The position numbers and the translations under genes are program-made. Below, one piece after another: positions 19,418 through 30,748 of a stretch of 64,000 bases of DNA (the first letter of the stretch is position 1; each line of letters begins with the position of its first letter). Below the pieces are notes generated by a model that saw only the letters and a list, made by a program, of their open reading frames with translations, was not told where the DNA came from and did no database searches. The stretch is from Bacteroidota bacterium. GTDB taxonomy: Bacteria; Bacteroidota; Bacteroidia; Cytophagales; Cyclobacteriaceae. The stretch covers positions 1-64,000 of the forward strand of contig JACOSO010000032.1 of NCBI GenBank assembly GCA_016178785.1, given 5' to 3'.

Positions 19418-19972
19418 TTAGTTAGTTTTTTCCAATTCAAAATAATATTCTCTCAACTTGCCAATTGCCCGATGCACTTTCACCTTAATGTTTGCCACTG
19501 TGGTGTTCATGATTGTTGCTACCTCTTCATATTTCAGATGCTGGAAGCGGGTCAGCACCAGCAGCTCGCGTTGCTCTTCGCTTAGTTTGGCCAGAGAGCG
19601 GTGGAGCAACTGTTCACGTTCGTCCGGGTTTTCTTCGGTATCTGAAATATGATCACTCATTTTTTCAACATCCACATAATTGCCTGCCTTGTTCTTGTTC
19701 GATTGATAATGATCAGCAAAAACATTGCGGGCCATTTGGTAAATCCACGATTGAAACCGGTTGCCTTCGCGATAGCTGTTACGGTATTTGATCAGTCGCA
19801 GAAAAACATTTTGCGTCAGGTCTTCGGCCAACATAGTGTCATTAGAGAGCTGGCGCAGAAAATTGAATATCCGTTTATGGTAACGATCAAACAGAAACGA
19901 AGCCTGCTGAAGCTCACCGTTTTTCACGGCTTCCATGATCTGTTCATCGGTAGTCAATCGCGTGATGTTCAA
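19418..19972 (-). CDS. ECF-type RNA polymerase sigma factor
   Basis: A sigma-70 family factor of 184 residues. Region 2 runs about 25-90 (LFDRYHKRIFNFLRQL, DLTQNVFLRLIKYRNSY, FQSWIYQMARNVFADHY) and region 4 about 125-178 (LSEEQRELLVLTRFQHLKYEEVATIMNTTVANIKVKVHRAIGKLR). Region 3 is missing, as in all ECF factors. It leads an operon with a HEAT-repeat anti-sigma-like protein and two DUF4097 proteins, the likely target genes. ECF factors often activate their own operon. Confidence 0.93.
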   Translation of the reverse strand: MNITRLTTDEQIMEAVKNGELQQASFLFDRYHKRIFNFLRQLSNDTMLAEDLTQNVFLRLIKYRNSYREGNRFQSWIYQMARNVFADHYQSNKNKAGNYVDVEKMSDHISDTEENPDEREQLLHRSLAKLSEEQRELLVLTRFQHLKYEEVATIMNTTVANIKVKVHRAIGKLREYYFELEKTN

Positions 19973-20035
19973 AATTCGCCTTAGTTACTGGGGCGTGTGA
20001 GAAAGGTTACAACTCAGTTAAGTTATAAGTTAATA

Positions 20036-20111
20036 GTTATCCGTTAATAGTAACTGCCTGTTAGCTTCATATTCTCTCGGCCCGATTAACTAATAACAAT
20101 TAACGGATAAC
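20036..20111. repeat. 13-bp perfect inverted repeat between divergent genes
   Basis: GTTATCCGTTAAT (20036-20048) is repeated inverted at 20099-20111. It is the same word family as 16893-16942, here in a divergent promoter region rather than after genes. Confidence 0.65.
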
Positions 20112-20155
20112 GATTCGCGGATTCCTTAGTATTTTCACGCCAAAATTTTTGAATT

Positions 20156-21388
20156 GTGTCAAAGCGTCCAGCCATAGGTTTTATTTTCGCAACGGTACTT
20201 ATCGATGTTATAGGCTTAGGCATCATCATTCCTGTCATGCCTTCACTGATCCAGGGACTTACAGGCGACACGGTAAGCAAAGCAGCACAGATCGGAGGCG
20301 TACTTTACGGGGCCTATGCCGTGATGCAATTTTTTTGTGCTCCAATCATCGGAGGTCTAAGTGACAGGTATGGACGGAGACCCGTTTTACTGGCTTCACT
20401 ATTTGGTTTTGGCATCGACTATCTATTTCTCGCATTTGCTCCAACGATAGGCTGGCTTTTCGTTGGCCGAACGATTGCTGGAGTGATGGGCGCTAGCTTC
20501 ACCAGCGCCAATGCATACATTGCGGACATCAGTACACCTGAAAACCGATCACAAAATTTCGGGTTGATGGGTGCAGCTTTTGGACTCGGATTTATTATTG
20601 GCCCTTTGTTGGGTGGATTTTTGGGAAGCTACGGTCCGCGTGTTCCATTTATCGCTGCTGCAGTGCTTGCACTACTCAACTGGATTTACGGCTATTTTAT
20701 TTTGCCTGAGTCGCTCAAACTTGAGAACAGAAGAACCTTCACCTGGGCTCGCGCCAATCCACTGGGTACGTTGAAAAGTTTGTTTCGCTATCCGGTGGTT
20801 CGCGGGCTGTTCATTGCCTTGGCATTTATTTATATCGCATCTCACGCTGTACAATCTAACTGGGCCTATTATACTACCGAAAAGTTTCAGTGGACAACGA
20901 AGGAAATCGGCTATTCATTGGCTGTCGTAGGTATTGTGTTTGCAGTCGTGATGGGTGGGTTGATTCGTGTGATCATTCCTAAACTTGGGCAACAGCGAAG
21001 TGTGTATGTTGGTCTCGGACTTTATGCCGTTGGATTTTTACTGTATGCCTTCGCCACCGAAGGATGGATGATGTATGCTTTCACGGTAGTTTATTGCCTT
21101 GGTGGGATTGCCGGGCCTGCATTGCAAGGAATCATGTCTGGAATTGTTTCGCCAAACGAACAAGGTGAATTGCAAGGCGGCTTCACCAGCATGATGAGTG
21201 CCACTTCTATTGTGGGGCCGGTGTTGATGAGCTCCATCTTTTCTTTCTTCACCAAATCGCATGAGGCCCTTTATTTTCCTGGAGCAGCGATGCTCTTAGG
21301 GGCGGTGCTCACTTTATGCAGCGCTCTACTTGCGCGAATGACACTGAAGAAAAATATGAAACCGGCTGCAGCGACAGGGCCAGCTTAG
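20156..21388 (+). CDS. MFS transporter of the TCR/Tet family
   Basis: A 410-residue, 12-helix major facilitator. The opening [23 protein letters not shown] is typical of TetA-type drug:H+ antiporters, motif A is [14 protein letters not shown] after helix 2, and helix 5 has GPLLGGFLG. Members export tetracycline or other small molecules; the substrate here is unknown and resistance is not implied. Translation starts at GTG 20156. AATTTTTG at 20144-20151, one mismatch from the -7 box, lies just four bases upstream. It is followed after 20 bases by the ThuA-like gene. Confidence 0.92.
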   Translation: MSKRPAIGFIFATVLIDVIGLGIIIPVMPSLIQGLTGDTVSKAAQIGGVLYGAYAVMQFFCAPIIGGLSDRYGRRPVLLASLFGFGIDYLFLAFAPTIGWLFVGRTIAGVMGASFTSANAYIADISTPENRSQNFGLMGAAFGLGFIIGPLLGGFLGSYGPRVPFIAAAVLALLNWIYGYFILPESLKLENRRTFTWARANPLGTLKSLFRYPVVRGLFIALAFIYIASHAVQSNWAYYTTEKFQWTTKEIGYSLAVVGIVFAVVMGGLIRVIIPKLGQQRSVYVGLGLYAVGFLLYAFATEGWMMYAFTVVYCLGGIAGPALQGIMSGIVSPNEQGELQGGFTSMMSATSIVGPVLMSSIFSFFTKSHEALYFPGAAMLLGAVLTLCSALLARMTLKKNMKPAAATGPA

Positions 21389-21408
21389 TCATAGTGAATT
21401 CGCTGAAA

Positions 21409-22221
21409 ATGAAAACAACAAGTAGCCTAGTTTTTACTTTTCTTTTAACTATCACGAGCCTTAAATCACAAGATCGATTTAATGTAGTCGGATTTTTCAC
21501 CGCGCGAAATGATCAGGCACACATCAGTTTCGTGCATGAAGCAAACAAATGGTTTTCGCTAATGGCAAAGGAGAATCACTTTCGCTACGACTCCACTAAC
21601 GACTGGAATAATTTAAACGACAAGTTTCTTAGCCAATATCAAGTCGTTGTTTTTCTAGACACTCGTCCGGAGAAACTGGAGCAGCGTAAGGCATTTCAAC
21701 ATTTCATGGATTCAGGCGGTGCATGGATGGGCTTTCACTTTTCCGGATTTGCTTTGACTCCTTCTGACTTTCCACAAAACTGGAATTGGTATCACAATGA
21801 ATTTATCGGTGCAGGCCAATATAAGGGAAACACATGGCGGCCTACTTCGGCAATTTTAAAAGTGGAGGTAAGGAATCACCCCGCAGTTAAAAACATTCCA
21901 AAAACTTTTAAGTCATCTCCAAACGAATGGTACAGTTGGGAGCTTGACCTTCGGAACAACAAAAATATTGAGATCCTACTCTCGATCGATCAGTCAAGTT
22001 TTCCGCTAGGCACCGGCCCCAAGCTTCATGAAATATGGCACGAAGGATATTATCCGGTGGCATGGACCAATAAAAATTACAAAATGATCTATTTTAATAT
22101 GGGCCACAACGACATCGACTATGAGCATCATTCGAATAAGGAATTGTCATTCACCTTTGGTAACTCTGTGCAAGACCGTCTGATACTTGATGCTTTGTTG
22201 TGGTTGGGAAGAAAAAATTAA
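21409..22221 (+). CDS. ThuA-like domain protein, exported
   Basis: About 270 residues from ATG 21409, which gives a signal peptide (MKTTSSLVFTFLLTITSLKSQ); the frame is open upstream but overlaps the MFS gene. The ThuA-like flavodoxin-type fold shows FMDSGGAWMGFHFSGF, HPAVKNIPKTF, DEWYSWE-like PNEWYSWELDLR, and the closing PVAWTNKNYKMIYFNMGHND. Family members are tied to trehalose or other sugar use, but the activity is not known. Its TAA stop directly abuts the stop codon of the convergent ABC-F gene. Confidence 0.85.
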   Translation: MKTTSSLVFTFLLTITSLKSQDRFNVVGFFTARNDQAHISFVHEANKWFSLMAKENHFRYDSTNDWNNLNDKFLSQYQVVVFLDTRPEKLEQRKAFQHFMDSGGAWMGFHFSGFALTPSDFPQNWNWYHNEFIGAGQYKGNTWRPTSAILKVEVRNHPAVKNIPKTFKSSPNEWYSWELDLRNNKNIEILLSIDQSSFPLGTGPKLHEIWHEGYYPVAWTNKNYKMIYFNMGHNDIDYEHHSNKELSFTFGNSVQDRLILDALLWLGRKN

Positions 22222-23868
<1,647 letters not shown>

Positions 23869-23964
23869 TTAATGGTGGTGAGCGGTATCCGTTCGAAGAT
23901 TGTGAGGTTGCAAAGATAATTTGGCTATTATGTACAGACTCAGAATAAAAGCGTAGTTAGTTAG

Positions 23965-23994
23965 TTGCCGGTCGCCCAACCAACGCTAAATTTG
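23965..23994 (+). promoter_or_regulatory. promoter of pyrD, possibly giving a leaderless mRNA
   Basis: TTG (23965-23967), 19 bases, then TAAATTTG (23987-23994), a perfect -7 box. The pyrD ATG follows only 7 bases later, so transcription would start at or next to the start codon. Confidence 0.75.
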
Positions 23995-24001
23995 GCGCGA
24001 A

Positions 24002-25033
24002 ATGTATAAACTCTTCACCCGCCCGATTCTTTTCCTCTTCGATCCGGAAAAAATCCATCACTTTACTTTTGCCGTACTTAAGTTTTTAGGAAAGATTCCT
24101 TTAGCTAAAAGCCTGCTCCGTTTTCTTTATGTGAAAGAATCTCGATCCCTTGAACGAGAGTTGTTTGGCGTCAAATTCAAAAACCCTGTCGGGCTCGCTG
24201 CCGGTTTTGATAAAGACGCGAAACTGATTGACGAACTAGCGTGTCTTGGTTTTGGCTTCATTGAAATTGGAACATTAACTCCAAAATCTCAGACTGGAAA
24301 TGACAAACCAAGATTGTTTCGCTTGCCCCAGGATCAGGCACTGATCAACCGAATGGGCTTCAACAATGAAGGAGTTCTTGCAGCAGTTGAACGATTGAAA
24401 AAAAGAAAATCAGAAGTTGTTGTTGGCGGAAATATTGGGAAAAATAAAGCCACACCCAACGAGAAAGCAGTTGACGATTACAATTATTGCTTCGAGGCCT
24501 TGTATCCTCATGTAGATTATTTTGTAGTGAATGTAAGTTCACCTAACACCCCCGGCCTGCGCGAGTTGCAGGAGAAAGAGCCTCTGAAGAATTTAATGCT
24601 TCATGTAAAGCAACTTAGTGACTTGAAGGAAAAACCTAAACCTATCTTGTTAAAGATTGCACCAGATTTGACTACTTCTCAATTAGACGATATCATTGAA
24701 ATACTTCTTTCCACTAAAACGGATGGAGTGATTGCCACAAACACAACCATTTCACGAGAAGGACTCTCTACTCAACAAGAAAAAATTTCCAGTATTGGCA
24801 ACGGAGGCCTGAGCGGGAAACCTATTACAAAAAAATCCACCGAAGTGATATCTTATTTACGATCAAAGCTTGGAAAAAAGTACCCGATCATTGGCGTAGG
24901 CGGAATTATGTCTCCCGAAGATGCAGTTGAAAAAATAAATGCTGGGGCTGACTTAGTTCAGATTTATACCGGATTTATTTATGAAGGGCCAGGATTTGCC
25001 AAACGAATTTGTGAGAAAATTATGGCTCAGTGA
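24002..25033 (+). CDS. pyrD: dihydroorotate dehydrogenase (quinone), class 2
   Basis: Oxidises dihydroorotate to orotate in pyrimidine synthesis, passing electrons from FMN to the membrane quinone. The 343 residues include the N-terminal membrane-contact helices of class 2 ([20 protein letters not shown]). Motifs: [13 protein letters not shown] (61-73), [10 protein letters not shown], the catalytic serine in [15 protein letters not shown] (Ser179/180), and FMN-phosphate loop [27 protein letters not shown] (in parts). All are intact. It is a single-gene unit with a strong promoter. Confidence 0.97.
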   Translation: MYKLFTRPILFLFDPEKIHHFTFAVLKFLGKIPLAKSLLRFLYVKESRSLERELFGVKFKNPVGLAAGFDKDAKLIDELACLGFGFIEIGTLTPKSQTGNDKPRLFRLPQDQALINRMGFNNEGVLAAVERLKKRKSEVVVGGNIGKNKATPNEKAVDDYNYCFEALYPHVDYFVVNVSSPNTPGLRELQEKEPLKNLMLHVKQLSDLKEKPKPILLKIAPDLTTSQLDDIIEILLSTKTDGVIATNTTISREGLSTQQEKISSIGNGGLSGKPITKKSTEVISYLRSKLGKKYPIIGVGGIMSPEDAVEKINAGADLVQIYTGFIYEGPGFAKRICEKIMAQ

Positions 25034-25156
25034 TCTCAAGAGAACTACAGAATTCTAGTGGTTGGTGTGAAAATACCTGGCCTTAAATGAAACCATTTTA
25101 ATTTTGAAGAGTATGACTTTGAAGTACTCGACTTCAAACCCCAAAATTGTCTGCTC

Positions 25157-27544
25157 ATGATTAAAAGTTATTTTATTATCGCCTTCAGAAACCTTAGAAA
25201 AAATCTGGGTTATTCTTTTATCAACATTGCGGGGCTTGCTATGGGTATGGCTGTGGCTTTGCTCATCGGGCTGTGGATCTGGGACGAAATCACCTTTAAT
25301 AGATATCACAAAAACTATGACCGCATAGCCCAGGTGTGGCAACACAATCTTTATAATGGAACAAAAGAATCGCAGGTTTCAAACCCTTACCTGATGGCCG
25401 AAGAAATCCGCAACAACTTTGGCAGCGATTTCAAATATGTGTTGCAATCATCGTGGACCTTCTCCCGCACTCTTGCTCATGGCGAAAAGATATTTATCAA
25501 GCGGGGAAATTATTTTGAGCCAGCTGTGACAGAAATGCTGTCGTTGAAAATGCTAAAAGGCACACGAGACTGCCTTAAAGATCCCTATTCAATTGCACTA
25601 TCGACTTCGCTAGCCCAGGCTTATTTTGGTAATGCAGACCCTATGGGACAAATTATGCGCCTTGACAACGAAGTAGATGTAAAAGTGACAGGAGTTTATG
25701 AAGACTTGCCGTACAACTCCACTTTTCGCGACATGGGCTACATTGTCCCATGGGAGCTATACCTTATCACCAATAAGTGGATCAAAAAAATGAATGATCC
25801 GTGGGGAAGCAACTTTACACAAACTTTTGCACAAGTAGCAGATCAGGCAGACATGGAAAAAATTTCTGCCAAAATCGTGAATGTAAAATTCAACAAGCTG
25901 AGAGACGAGGACGATAGGAAATATAAGCCGGAAGTTTTCCTTCACCCCATGAGCAAGTGGCACTTGTATTCTGAATTTGAAAATGGAAAAAACATAGGCG
26001 GCCGAATTGAATTTGTCTGGCTCTTTGGCATCATTGGTGTTTTTGTCCTGCTGCTGGCCTGTATCAATTTTATGAATTTGAGTACGGCTCGATCCGAGAA
26101 AAGGGCGAAGGAAGTAGGTATCCGTAAGTCGATCGGTTCGGTAAGGGCGCAGCTGATTAGTCAGTTTTTTAGTGAGTCGCTGGTAGTAGCATTGCTCGCA
26201 TTCGTTGTCTCGTTGCTTTTTGTGCAATTGGCATTGCCGATGTTTAATCAGGTGGCCGATAAAAAATTAGCTCTTCTTTGGAGCAATCCGCTTTTTTGGA
26301 TCGCAGGTATTAGCTTCAGCTTGCTTACAGGAATCATTGCGGGCAGTTATCCTGCACTTTATTTGTCCTCATTTCAGCCGGTGAAAGTTTTGAAGGGTAC
26401 TTTTCGCGCGGGCAGATTTGCTTCTATTCCCCGCAAGGTGCTGGTCGTTTTACAGTTCACAGTTTCTGTCGTCCTCATCATTGGTACAATTGTAGTTTTT
26501 CGTCAGATCGAGTTTGCCAAAAACAGGCCGATCGGCTATGACCGAAACGGATTGATCAACATTTATCAGACGACACCTGAAATTCACAAACACTTTGATG
26601 CCGTACGAAATGAATTAAAAAATGCAGGGGCCATTGTGGAGCTAACAGAATCTGGCAGCCCTGTTACACAGGTGTGGAATACCAATGGAGGATTTACATG
26701 GAAAGGAAAAGATCCTGCTCTCTCAGTCGACTTCCCCAACAATGGAGTTAATTATGAATATGGTAAGACGGTAGGATTGATTTTCAAAGATGGTCGGGAT
26801 TTTTCACGGGAGCATGCTACGGATTCATCGGCTTTTGTAATTAACGAGTCGGCTCTGAAATTTTTAGGTTTCAAAAACCCAGTGGGCGAAATTCTTAACT
26901 GGAATAATAAACCCTATACGATCATCGGAGTGATTAAAGATATGATCGTAGAATCACCTTATGAGCCAGTGCGGCCTTCACTGTTTCACATTGACAAAGA
27001 TCAAGGCAACGTGTTCATTCTGAAATTAAATCCTTCTGTGAGCACACAAGAGTCAATAGATAAAATAAAGTCAGTATTTACCAAAAATGATCCTGCCTCG
27101 CCTTTCGAATACAAGTTTGTTGACGAAGAGTACGAACGCAAATTTCAGAGCGAAGTGCGGGTAGGCAAGCTTGCCAGTTTTTTTGCCATACTTGCCATCT
27201 TCATCAGTTGCCTTGGAATTTTTGGGTTGGCAAGCTTTGTTGCCGAGCAGCGCACGAAAGAAATTGGGGTAAGAAAAGTGATGGGCGCTTCCGTGCTTAA
27301 TCTTTGGGGCATGCTTTCAAAAGATTTTGTGGTGCTGGTGATCGTTTCTCTTGTAATAGCAATGCCCATGGCATTTTACTTGATGAACAGTTGGCTCAAC
27401 AAGTACGACTATCGCACAGAGATCGCCTGGTGGATATTTGCAGCTTCAGGTGTCGGTGCACTTCTGATCACGTTGTGTACTGTAAGCTATCAGTCGATCA
27501 AAGCTGCTTTGGCAAATCCGGTGAGTAGTTTGAGGTCGGAGTGA
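25157..27544 (+). CDS. FtsX-family ABC transporter permease (MacB-like)
   Basis: A 795-residue permease with two tandem MacB-periplasmic-core plus FtsX units. The first membrane helix is near 20-42 (INIAGLAMGMAVALLIGLWIW); three helices lie about 290-400 (LLLACINFMNLSTARSEKRAKEVGIRK in part), another near 430, and three at the C-terminus (SCLGIFGLASFVAEQRTKEIGVRKVMGA region). The RAKEVGIRK and RTKEIGVRK loops are the usual coupling-helix segments that dock on a MacB-type ATPase. No ATPase or membrane-fusion gene is adjacent, as is common for the many stand-alone permeases of this kind in Cytophagales. Substrate unknown. Confidence 0.93.
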   Translation: MIKSYFIIAFRNLRKNLGYSFINIAGLAMGMAVALLIGLWIWDEITFNRYHKNYDRIAQVWQHNLYNGTKESQVSNPYLMAEEIRNNFGSDFKYVLQSSWTFSRTLAHGEKIFIKRGNYFEPAVTEMLSLKMLKGTRDCLKDPYSIALSTSLAQAYFGNADPMGQIMRLDNEVDVKVTGVYEDLPYNSTFRDMGYIVPWELYLITNKWIKKMNDPWGSNFTQTFAQVADQADMEKISAKIVNVKFNKLRDEDDRKYKPEVFLHPMSKWHLYSEFENGKNIGGRIEFVWLFGIIGVFVLLLACINFMNLSTARSEKRAKEVGIRKSIGSVRAQLISQFFSESLVVALLAFVVSLLFVQLALPMFNQVADKKLALLWSNPLFWIAGISFSLLTGIIAGSYPALYLSSFQPVKVLKGTFRAGRFASIPRKVLVVLQFTVSVVLIIGTIVVFRQIEFAKNRPIGYDRNGLINIYQTTPEIHKHFDAVRNELKNAGAIVELTESGSPVTQVWNTNGGFTWKGKDPALSVDFPNNGVNYEYGKTVGLIFKDGRDFSREHATDSSAFVINESALKFLGFKNPVGEILNWNNKPYTIIGVIKDMIVESPYEPVRPSLFHIDKDQGNVFILKLNPSVSTQESIDKIKSVFTKNDPASPFEYKFVDEEYERKFQSEVRVGKLASFFAILAIFISCLGIFGLASFVAEQRTKEIGVRKVMGASVLNLWGMLSKDFVVLVIVSLVIAMPMAFYLMNSWLNKYDYRTEIAWWIFAASGVGALLITLCTVSYQSIKAALANPVSSLRSE

Positions 27545-27722
27545 CGTAAATTGTTAATCGTTATTCATTTTTAGTGCTGCCAAATCTTTAGGGAGTTGTG
27601 AGCGCACCTTTTGCAAAAACGCAATCATTGCAAAAACCAGCGTCAAATGAAGGTTTCTGAATTTGACTTCGGAGAACGTATTGCGCACGATTACATTCAA
27701 TTGGATTGGGCGTTTGAAGGAA

Positions 27723-28700
27723 TCAAGCATCAGCATCTTTATTATACTTATTTCTGTATTCCGTTGGCGTCATGCCGGTAATTTTTTTGAACACCTCCCT
27801 GTACGTTTGGATATCGGAATAGCCAACCGCATACATGATCTCATTCACTGATTTTCTACCTATTTCCAATTGTTTTTTAGTGGCCTCGACTTTCACACGT
27901 TGAATGTACTCAATGACTGTATTGCGCGTGGCTTTTTTAAACCTCCGCTCAAATGTTCTTCGGGTCAGGTTAAACTTGTCTGCAATCAGCTCAACAACTA
28001 GTTTCTCCCGGTAATTTTGCTCGATATATTCCTGGGCGTTTTTAACGACTTCGTCTTCGTGGTCTTTAAGTCCATGAAACACAATAAAGGGAGACTGGAT
28101 ATTCCGGTCTATATCAACCACAAAATATTTAGCTGTATGTATAGCCATTTGACGATTCGTATATTTTTCTACGAGATGCAAAAGCAGATTCCAATAAGCA
28201 TTGTTTCCTCCACTTGAATACAAGCCGTTTTGATCGGTAATTACTTTTTCATCAACCAATTTTACATTGGGATAAAAATGTCGGAATTCATTAGAGTAAG
28301 ACCAATGCGTAGTGCATTGCTTGCCTTTTAATAATCCTGAGAAGGCCAATAGAAATGCCCCGACACAAAGGCTGGCTACCTCTGCTCCTTCTTTATATTG
28401 TTGAGCAATCCAGATCGCATAATCCCTGTTTAAATGTGTGGCGCTCATCATATCACCTGTCATGGAAGGAATAATGATGAGGTTAGGTTGTTTTACCTCA
28501 TCCAAAACGGCATCAGGATGTACAGAAAATAAACCATTGTTTAACCTTACTTCTTTTGATAACCCAACCAGTTGAACATTGAACAAAGGAGGTTTGCCGG
28601 CTTGTTTCAAGAATTCATTCACGGTGGCAAACACATACCTAGAGTCCGCAATGGAGGCTAGTACTGCATTTTTAAGTGTCAGTATTGAGATTGTAATCAT
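27723..28700 (-). CDS. GlxA-type transcriptional regulator (DJ-1/PfpI domain plus AraC HTH)
   Basis: 325 residues. The N-terminal part (about 1-190) is a DJ-1/PfpI glutaminase-like fold with the nucleophile-elbow segment ASLCVGAFLLAFSGLL; in regulators this domain is a ligand sensor. The C-terminal AraC domain (about 220-320) has two helix-turn-helix units: LVVELIADKFNLTRRTFERRFKKA and KSVNEIMYAVGYSDIQTYREVFKKITGMTPTEYR (each in part). It is divergent from the VOC-DoxX gene set, which it may control; that is inference from position. Confidence 0.92.
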   Translation of the reverse strand: MITISILTLKNAVLASIADSRYVFATVNEFLKQAGKPPLFNVQLVGLSKEVRLNNGLFSVHPDAVLDEVKQPNLIIIPSMTGDMMSATHLNRDYAIWIAQQYKEGAEVASLCVGAFLLAFSGLLKGKQCTTHWSYSNEFRHFYPNVKLVDEKVITDQNGLYSSGGNNAYWNLLLHLVEKYTNRQMAIHTAKYFVVDIDRNIQSPFIVFHGLKDHEDEVVKNAQEYIEQNYREKLVVELIADKFNLTRRTFERRFKKATRNTVIEYIQRVKVEATKKQLEIGRKSVNEIMYAVGYSDIQTYREVFKKITGMTPTEYRNKYNKDADA

Positions 28701-28784
28701 AGGGTAAATTTATTTGAAAAATTTGTCGCAATCACCCACTATAGATTGTCGCATTATCCATGCCTACCTGTCAATTATTGCCAA

Positions 28785-28792
28785 TAAATTTG
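28785..28792 (+). promoter_or_regulatory. -7 box for the VOC-led gene set
   Basis: TAAATTTG matches TAnnTTTG perfectly, 24 bases before the ATG at 28817. No TTG at 19-21 bases upstream, so activation by a regulator such as the divergent GlxA-type protein is possible. Confidence 0.55.
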
Positions 28793-28816
28793 AGATAAAT
28801 AAAACGCCACTACAAC

Positions 28817-29245
28817 ATGCGAAACACTACTCCTTATTTACACTTCAAAGGCAATGCAGAACAGGCAATTAATTTCTACAAATCTGTGCTCGGTGGAGAA
28901 TTTTTAATTTTTCAGCGATATAAAGATGTTCCTGGTGGAGAAAAAATGTCTTCACAAGATCAAGAGAAGCTCATACACGTGTCGCTGCAGGTTTCTCTAA
29001 GCATCACAATCATGGCTTCGGACACGATGCAGTCTGCAGAACAAGATCTGGTGGCGGGAAACAATTTTCACATCTGCTTGCATACAGAAAGTGAAGCTGA
29101 AACGGAGAGACTGTTCGAGGGCCTTTCAAAAAATGGCCACGTAGAAATGCCTCTCAATAAAACCTTTTGGGGAGCCTACTTCGGGATGTGCCAAGATAAA
29201 TTTGGCATCCACTGGATGCTGAGCTATTCCGTAGATCAAAAATAA
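28817..29245 (+). CDS. VOC family protein (PhnB-like)
   Basis: A 142-residue protein of the vicinal-oxygen-chelate superfamily, PhnB subgroup. It opens TPYLHFKGNAEQAINFYKSVLGGE and ends WGAYFGMCQDKFGIHWMLSY, both hallmarks of the group. These proteins are often annotated as 3-demethylubiquinone methyltransferase-like, but no methyltransferase fold is present and the real activity is unknown. First gene of a rightward set with two DoxX-like proteins and an SRPBCC protein. Confidence 0.9.
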   Translation: MRNTTPYLHFKGNAEQAINFYKSVLGGEFLIFQRYKDVPGGEKMSSQDQEKLIHVSLQVSLSITIMASDTMQSAEQDLVAGNNFHICLHTESEAETERLFEGLSKNGHVEMPLNKTFWGAYFGMCQDKFGIHWMLSYSVDQK

Positions 29246-29277
29246 TCGGTCATTTTAAGAATCAGCCAAACCATGCC

Positions 29278-29724
29278 ATGAAGCATCGCCCGATCAAAAC
29301 ATTAAAAATTATCTACTGGGTAATTACCGGTGTATTTATATACTGGATGTATGACCCCACGATCTCCAGTGCACTTCGCTATGATTATGCCGTTGATTTC
29401 TTTACCAAGCGTTTAGGCTTTCCAAAATATTTTCTTGTTTACACAGGCGTTACCAAGATACTTGGCTTAATAGCATTACTTATTCCCGGTTTCCCAAAAA
29501 TTAAAGAATGGGTTTATGCCGGGTTTACCTATGATTTAGTTGCTGCCATATATTCTCTGATTGCAATCGGTATGCCGATAGCTTCTTTATGGCCACAAAC
29601 ATTGGCATTGGTATTATTGACAGGTTCATATCTCTGCTTTCATAAAATTCAAAATTCCTTATTAACTATTAAAACAATTTCCGATGGAGACAATTCAAAC
29701 AAATCAGCCGGCAAAAACGCGTAA
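29278..29724 (+). CDS. DoxX family membrane protein
   Basis: 148 residues with four predicted membrane helices (about 9-26, 58-77, 83-103, 108-126). The segment FFTKRLGFPKYFLVYTGVTKILGLIALLIP (in part) and the charged KIKEWVYAGFTYDLV are typical of the DoxX-like four-helix family. Function is unknown for this branch. Its end overlaps the next DoxX-like gene by 41 bases, so they are cotranscribed and probably coupled. Confidence 0.85.
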   Translation: MKHRPIKTLKIIYWVITGVFIYWMYDPTISSALRYDYAVDFFTKRLGFPKYFLVYTGVTKILGLIALLIPGFPKIKEWVYAGFTYDLVAAIYSLIAIGMPIASLWPQTLALVLLTGSYLCFHKIQNSLLTIKTISDGDNSNKSAGKNA

Positions 29725-30109
29725 AAGTAAAACGGTGTGGGCGGGACGAATCATCAGTGGTCTGTGCATTCTTTTCCTTTTATTCGATGCCATTATGAAA
29801 ATTATCAGGGCAACCTCTTCTGTTAAAGGGACTACCAGTTTGGGGTTTTCAGATAACGTTGTACAACCTATTGGGCTTCTCATCCTGGGTTTCACTATTC
29901 TCTATTGCATACCCCGCACTGCCATTTTTGGAGCTTTAATGCTAACTGCTCATCTGGGTGGTGCGGTCGCCATTTTTGTTCAACAATTTCACGGCAACCT
30001 TATTTTCCTATTCCCTCTTATCTTCTGTGTGCTGGTGTGGACCGGATTATTTTTGCGTGATGATAGGCTTAGAGCAATCATTCTCCTCAGAAAGCAAGAG
30101 GGTACATAG
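29684..30109 (+). CDS. DoxX-like membrane protein
   Basis: 141 residues, four membrane helices (about 20-38, 55-73, 78-98, 105-125). WAGRIISGLCILFLLFDAIMKI, QPIGLLILGFTILYCIPRTAIFGALMLTAHLGGAVA (in part) match the second DoxX-like family usually found as 'DoxX family protein'. It starts at ATG 29684 inside the end of the preceding DoxX gene. Partner relation with that protein is likely from the overlap. Activity unknown. Confidence 0.85.
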   Translation: METIQTNQPAKTRKSKTVWAGRIISGLCILFLLFDAIMKIIRATSSVKGTTSLGFSDNVVQPIGLLILGFTILYCIPRTAIFGALMLTAHLGGAVAIFVQQFHGNLIFLFPLIFCVLVWTGLFLRDDRLRAIILLRKQEGT

Positions 30110-30172
30110 AAAGAGCACGAATGTGACAAACAGCGATTGGCTTCACTTTAATTTTTTACTCAACTAACTAAC

Positions 30173-30718
30173 ATGAAAATGATAATAAAAATCCTGGTCG
30201 TATTAGTGGCATTTATTTCCGTGGCTGCTGTGGTGGCATTGTTTACAAAAAATAAATACACATTAGCAAGGGACATTGTCATCAACAAGCCAAAGCAAGA
30301 GGTTTTTGATTACGTCAAATTGAACAAGAATCAAAAGTCTTACAGTAAGTGGTTATCCCTTGACCCTAATACAAAAATTGAATTCAGAGGAGCAGAGGAT
30401 GGAACACCGGGCTCGATACTTGCCTTCGCAAGCAAAGATAAAAAAGCAGGAACTGGCGAATGGGAAATAAAAAAAATAACGGAAGGCGAAAGGGTTGATT
30501 TTGAACTTCGCTTTTTGGAACCATTTGTATTCACCGCCAATGGCCATTTTTCTATTGAAGCGATAGTGCCTTCACAAACAAAAGTTAACTGGGTGTACAA
30601 TAGCGGAATGGACTGGCCTATGAATTTCATGCTCTTATTTCTGGATATGGATAAAATCATTGGAAAAGATATTCAAACAAGTTTGGTGACTTTGAAAAGT
30701 AAACTTGAGACTCTTTGA
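30173..30718 (+). CDS. SRPBCC family protein with N-terminal membrane anchor
   Basis: 181 residues. One hydrophobic segment at the start (IIKILVVLVAFISVAAVVALF) is followed by a START/SRPBCC fold: DIVINKPKQEVFDYVKLNKNQKSYSKWLSLDPN (in part), GAEDGTPGSILAFAS, GTGEWEIKKITEGERVDFELRF. These proteins bind hydrophobic ligands in a deep pocket. It follows the DoxX-like gene by 63 bases and precedes the DUF4287 gene by 30, so the five genes from 28817 look like one unit. Confidence 0.87.
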   Translation: MKMIIKILVVLVAFISVAAVVALFTKNKYTLARDIVINKPKQEVFDYVKLNKNQKSYSKWLSLDPNTKIEFRGAEDGTPGSILAFASKDKKAGTGEWEIKKITEGERVDFELRFLEPFVFTANGHFSIEAIVPSQTKVNWVYNSGMDWPMNFMLLFLDMDKIIGKDIQTSLVTLKSKLETL

Positions 30719-30748
30719 ATAAAGATAAATCATTATTAAAATTCACCC

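Noticed and set aside
27554-27736. 60-codon minus-strand frame between the FtsX permease and the GlxA-type regulator
   Set aside because: NTFSEVKFRNLHLTLVFAMI looks somewhat protein-like and could be a gene scrap, but no family or start signal supports it and it overlaps the end of the regulator gene.
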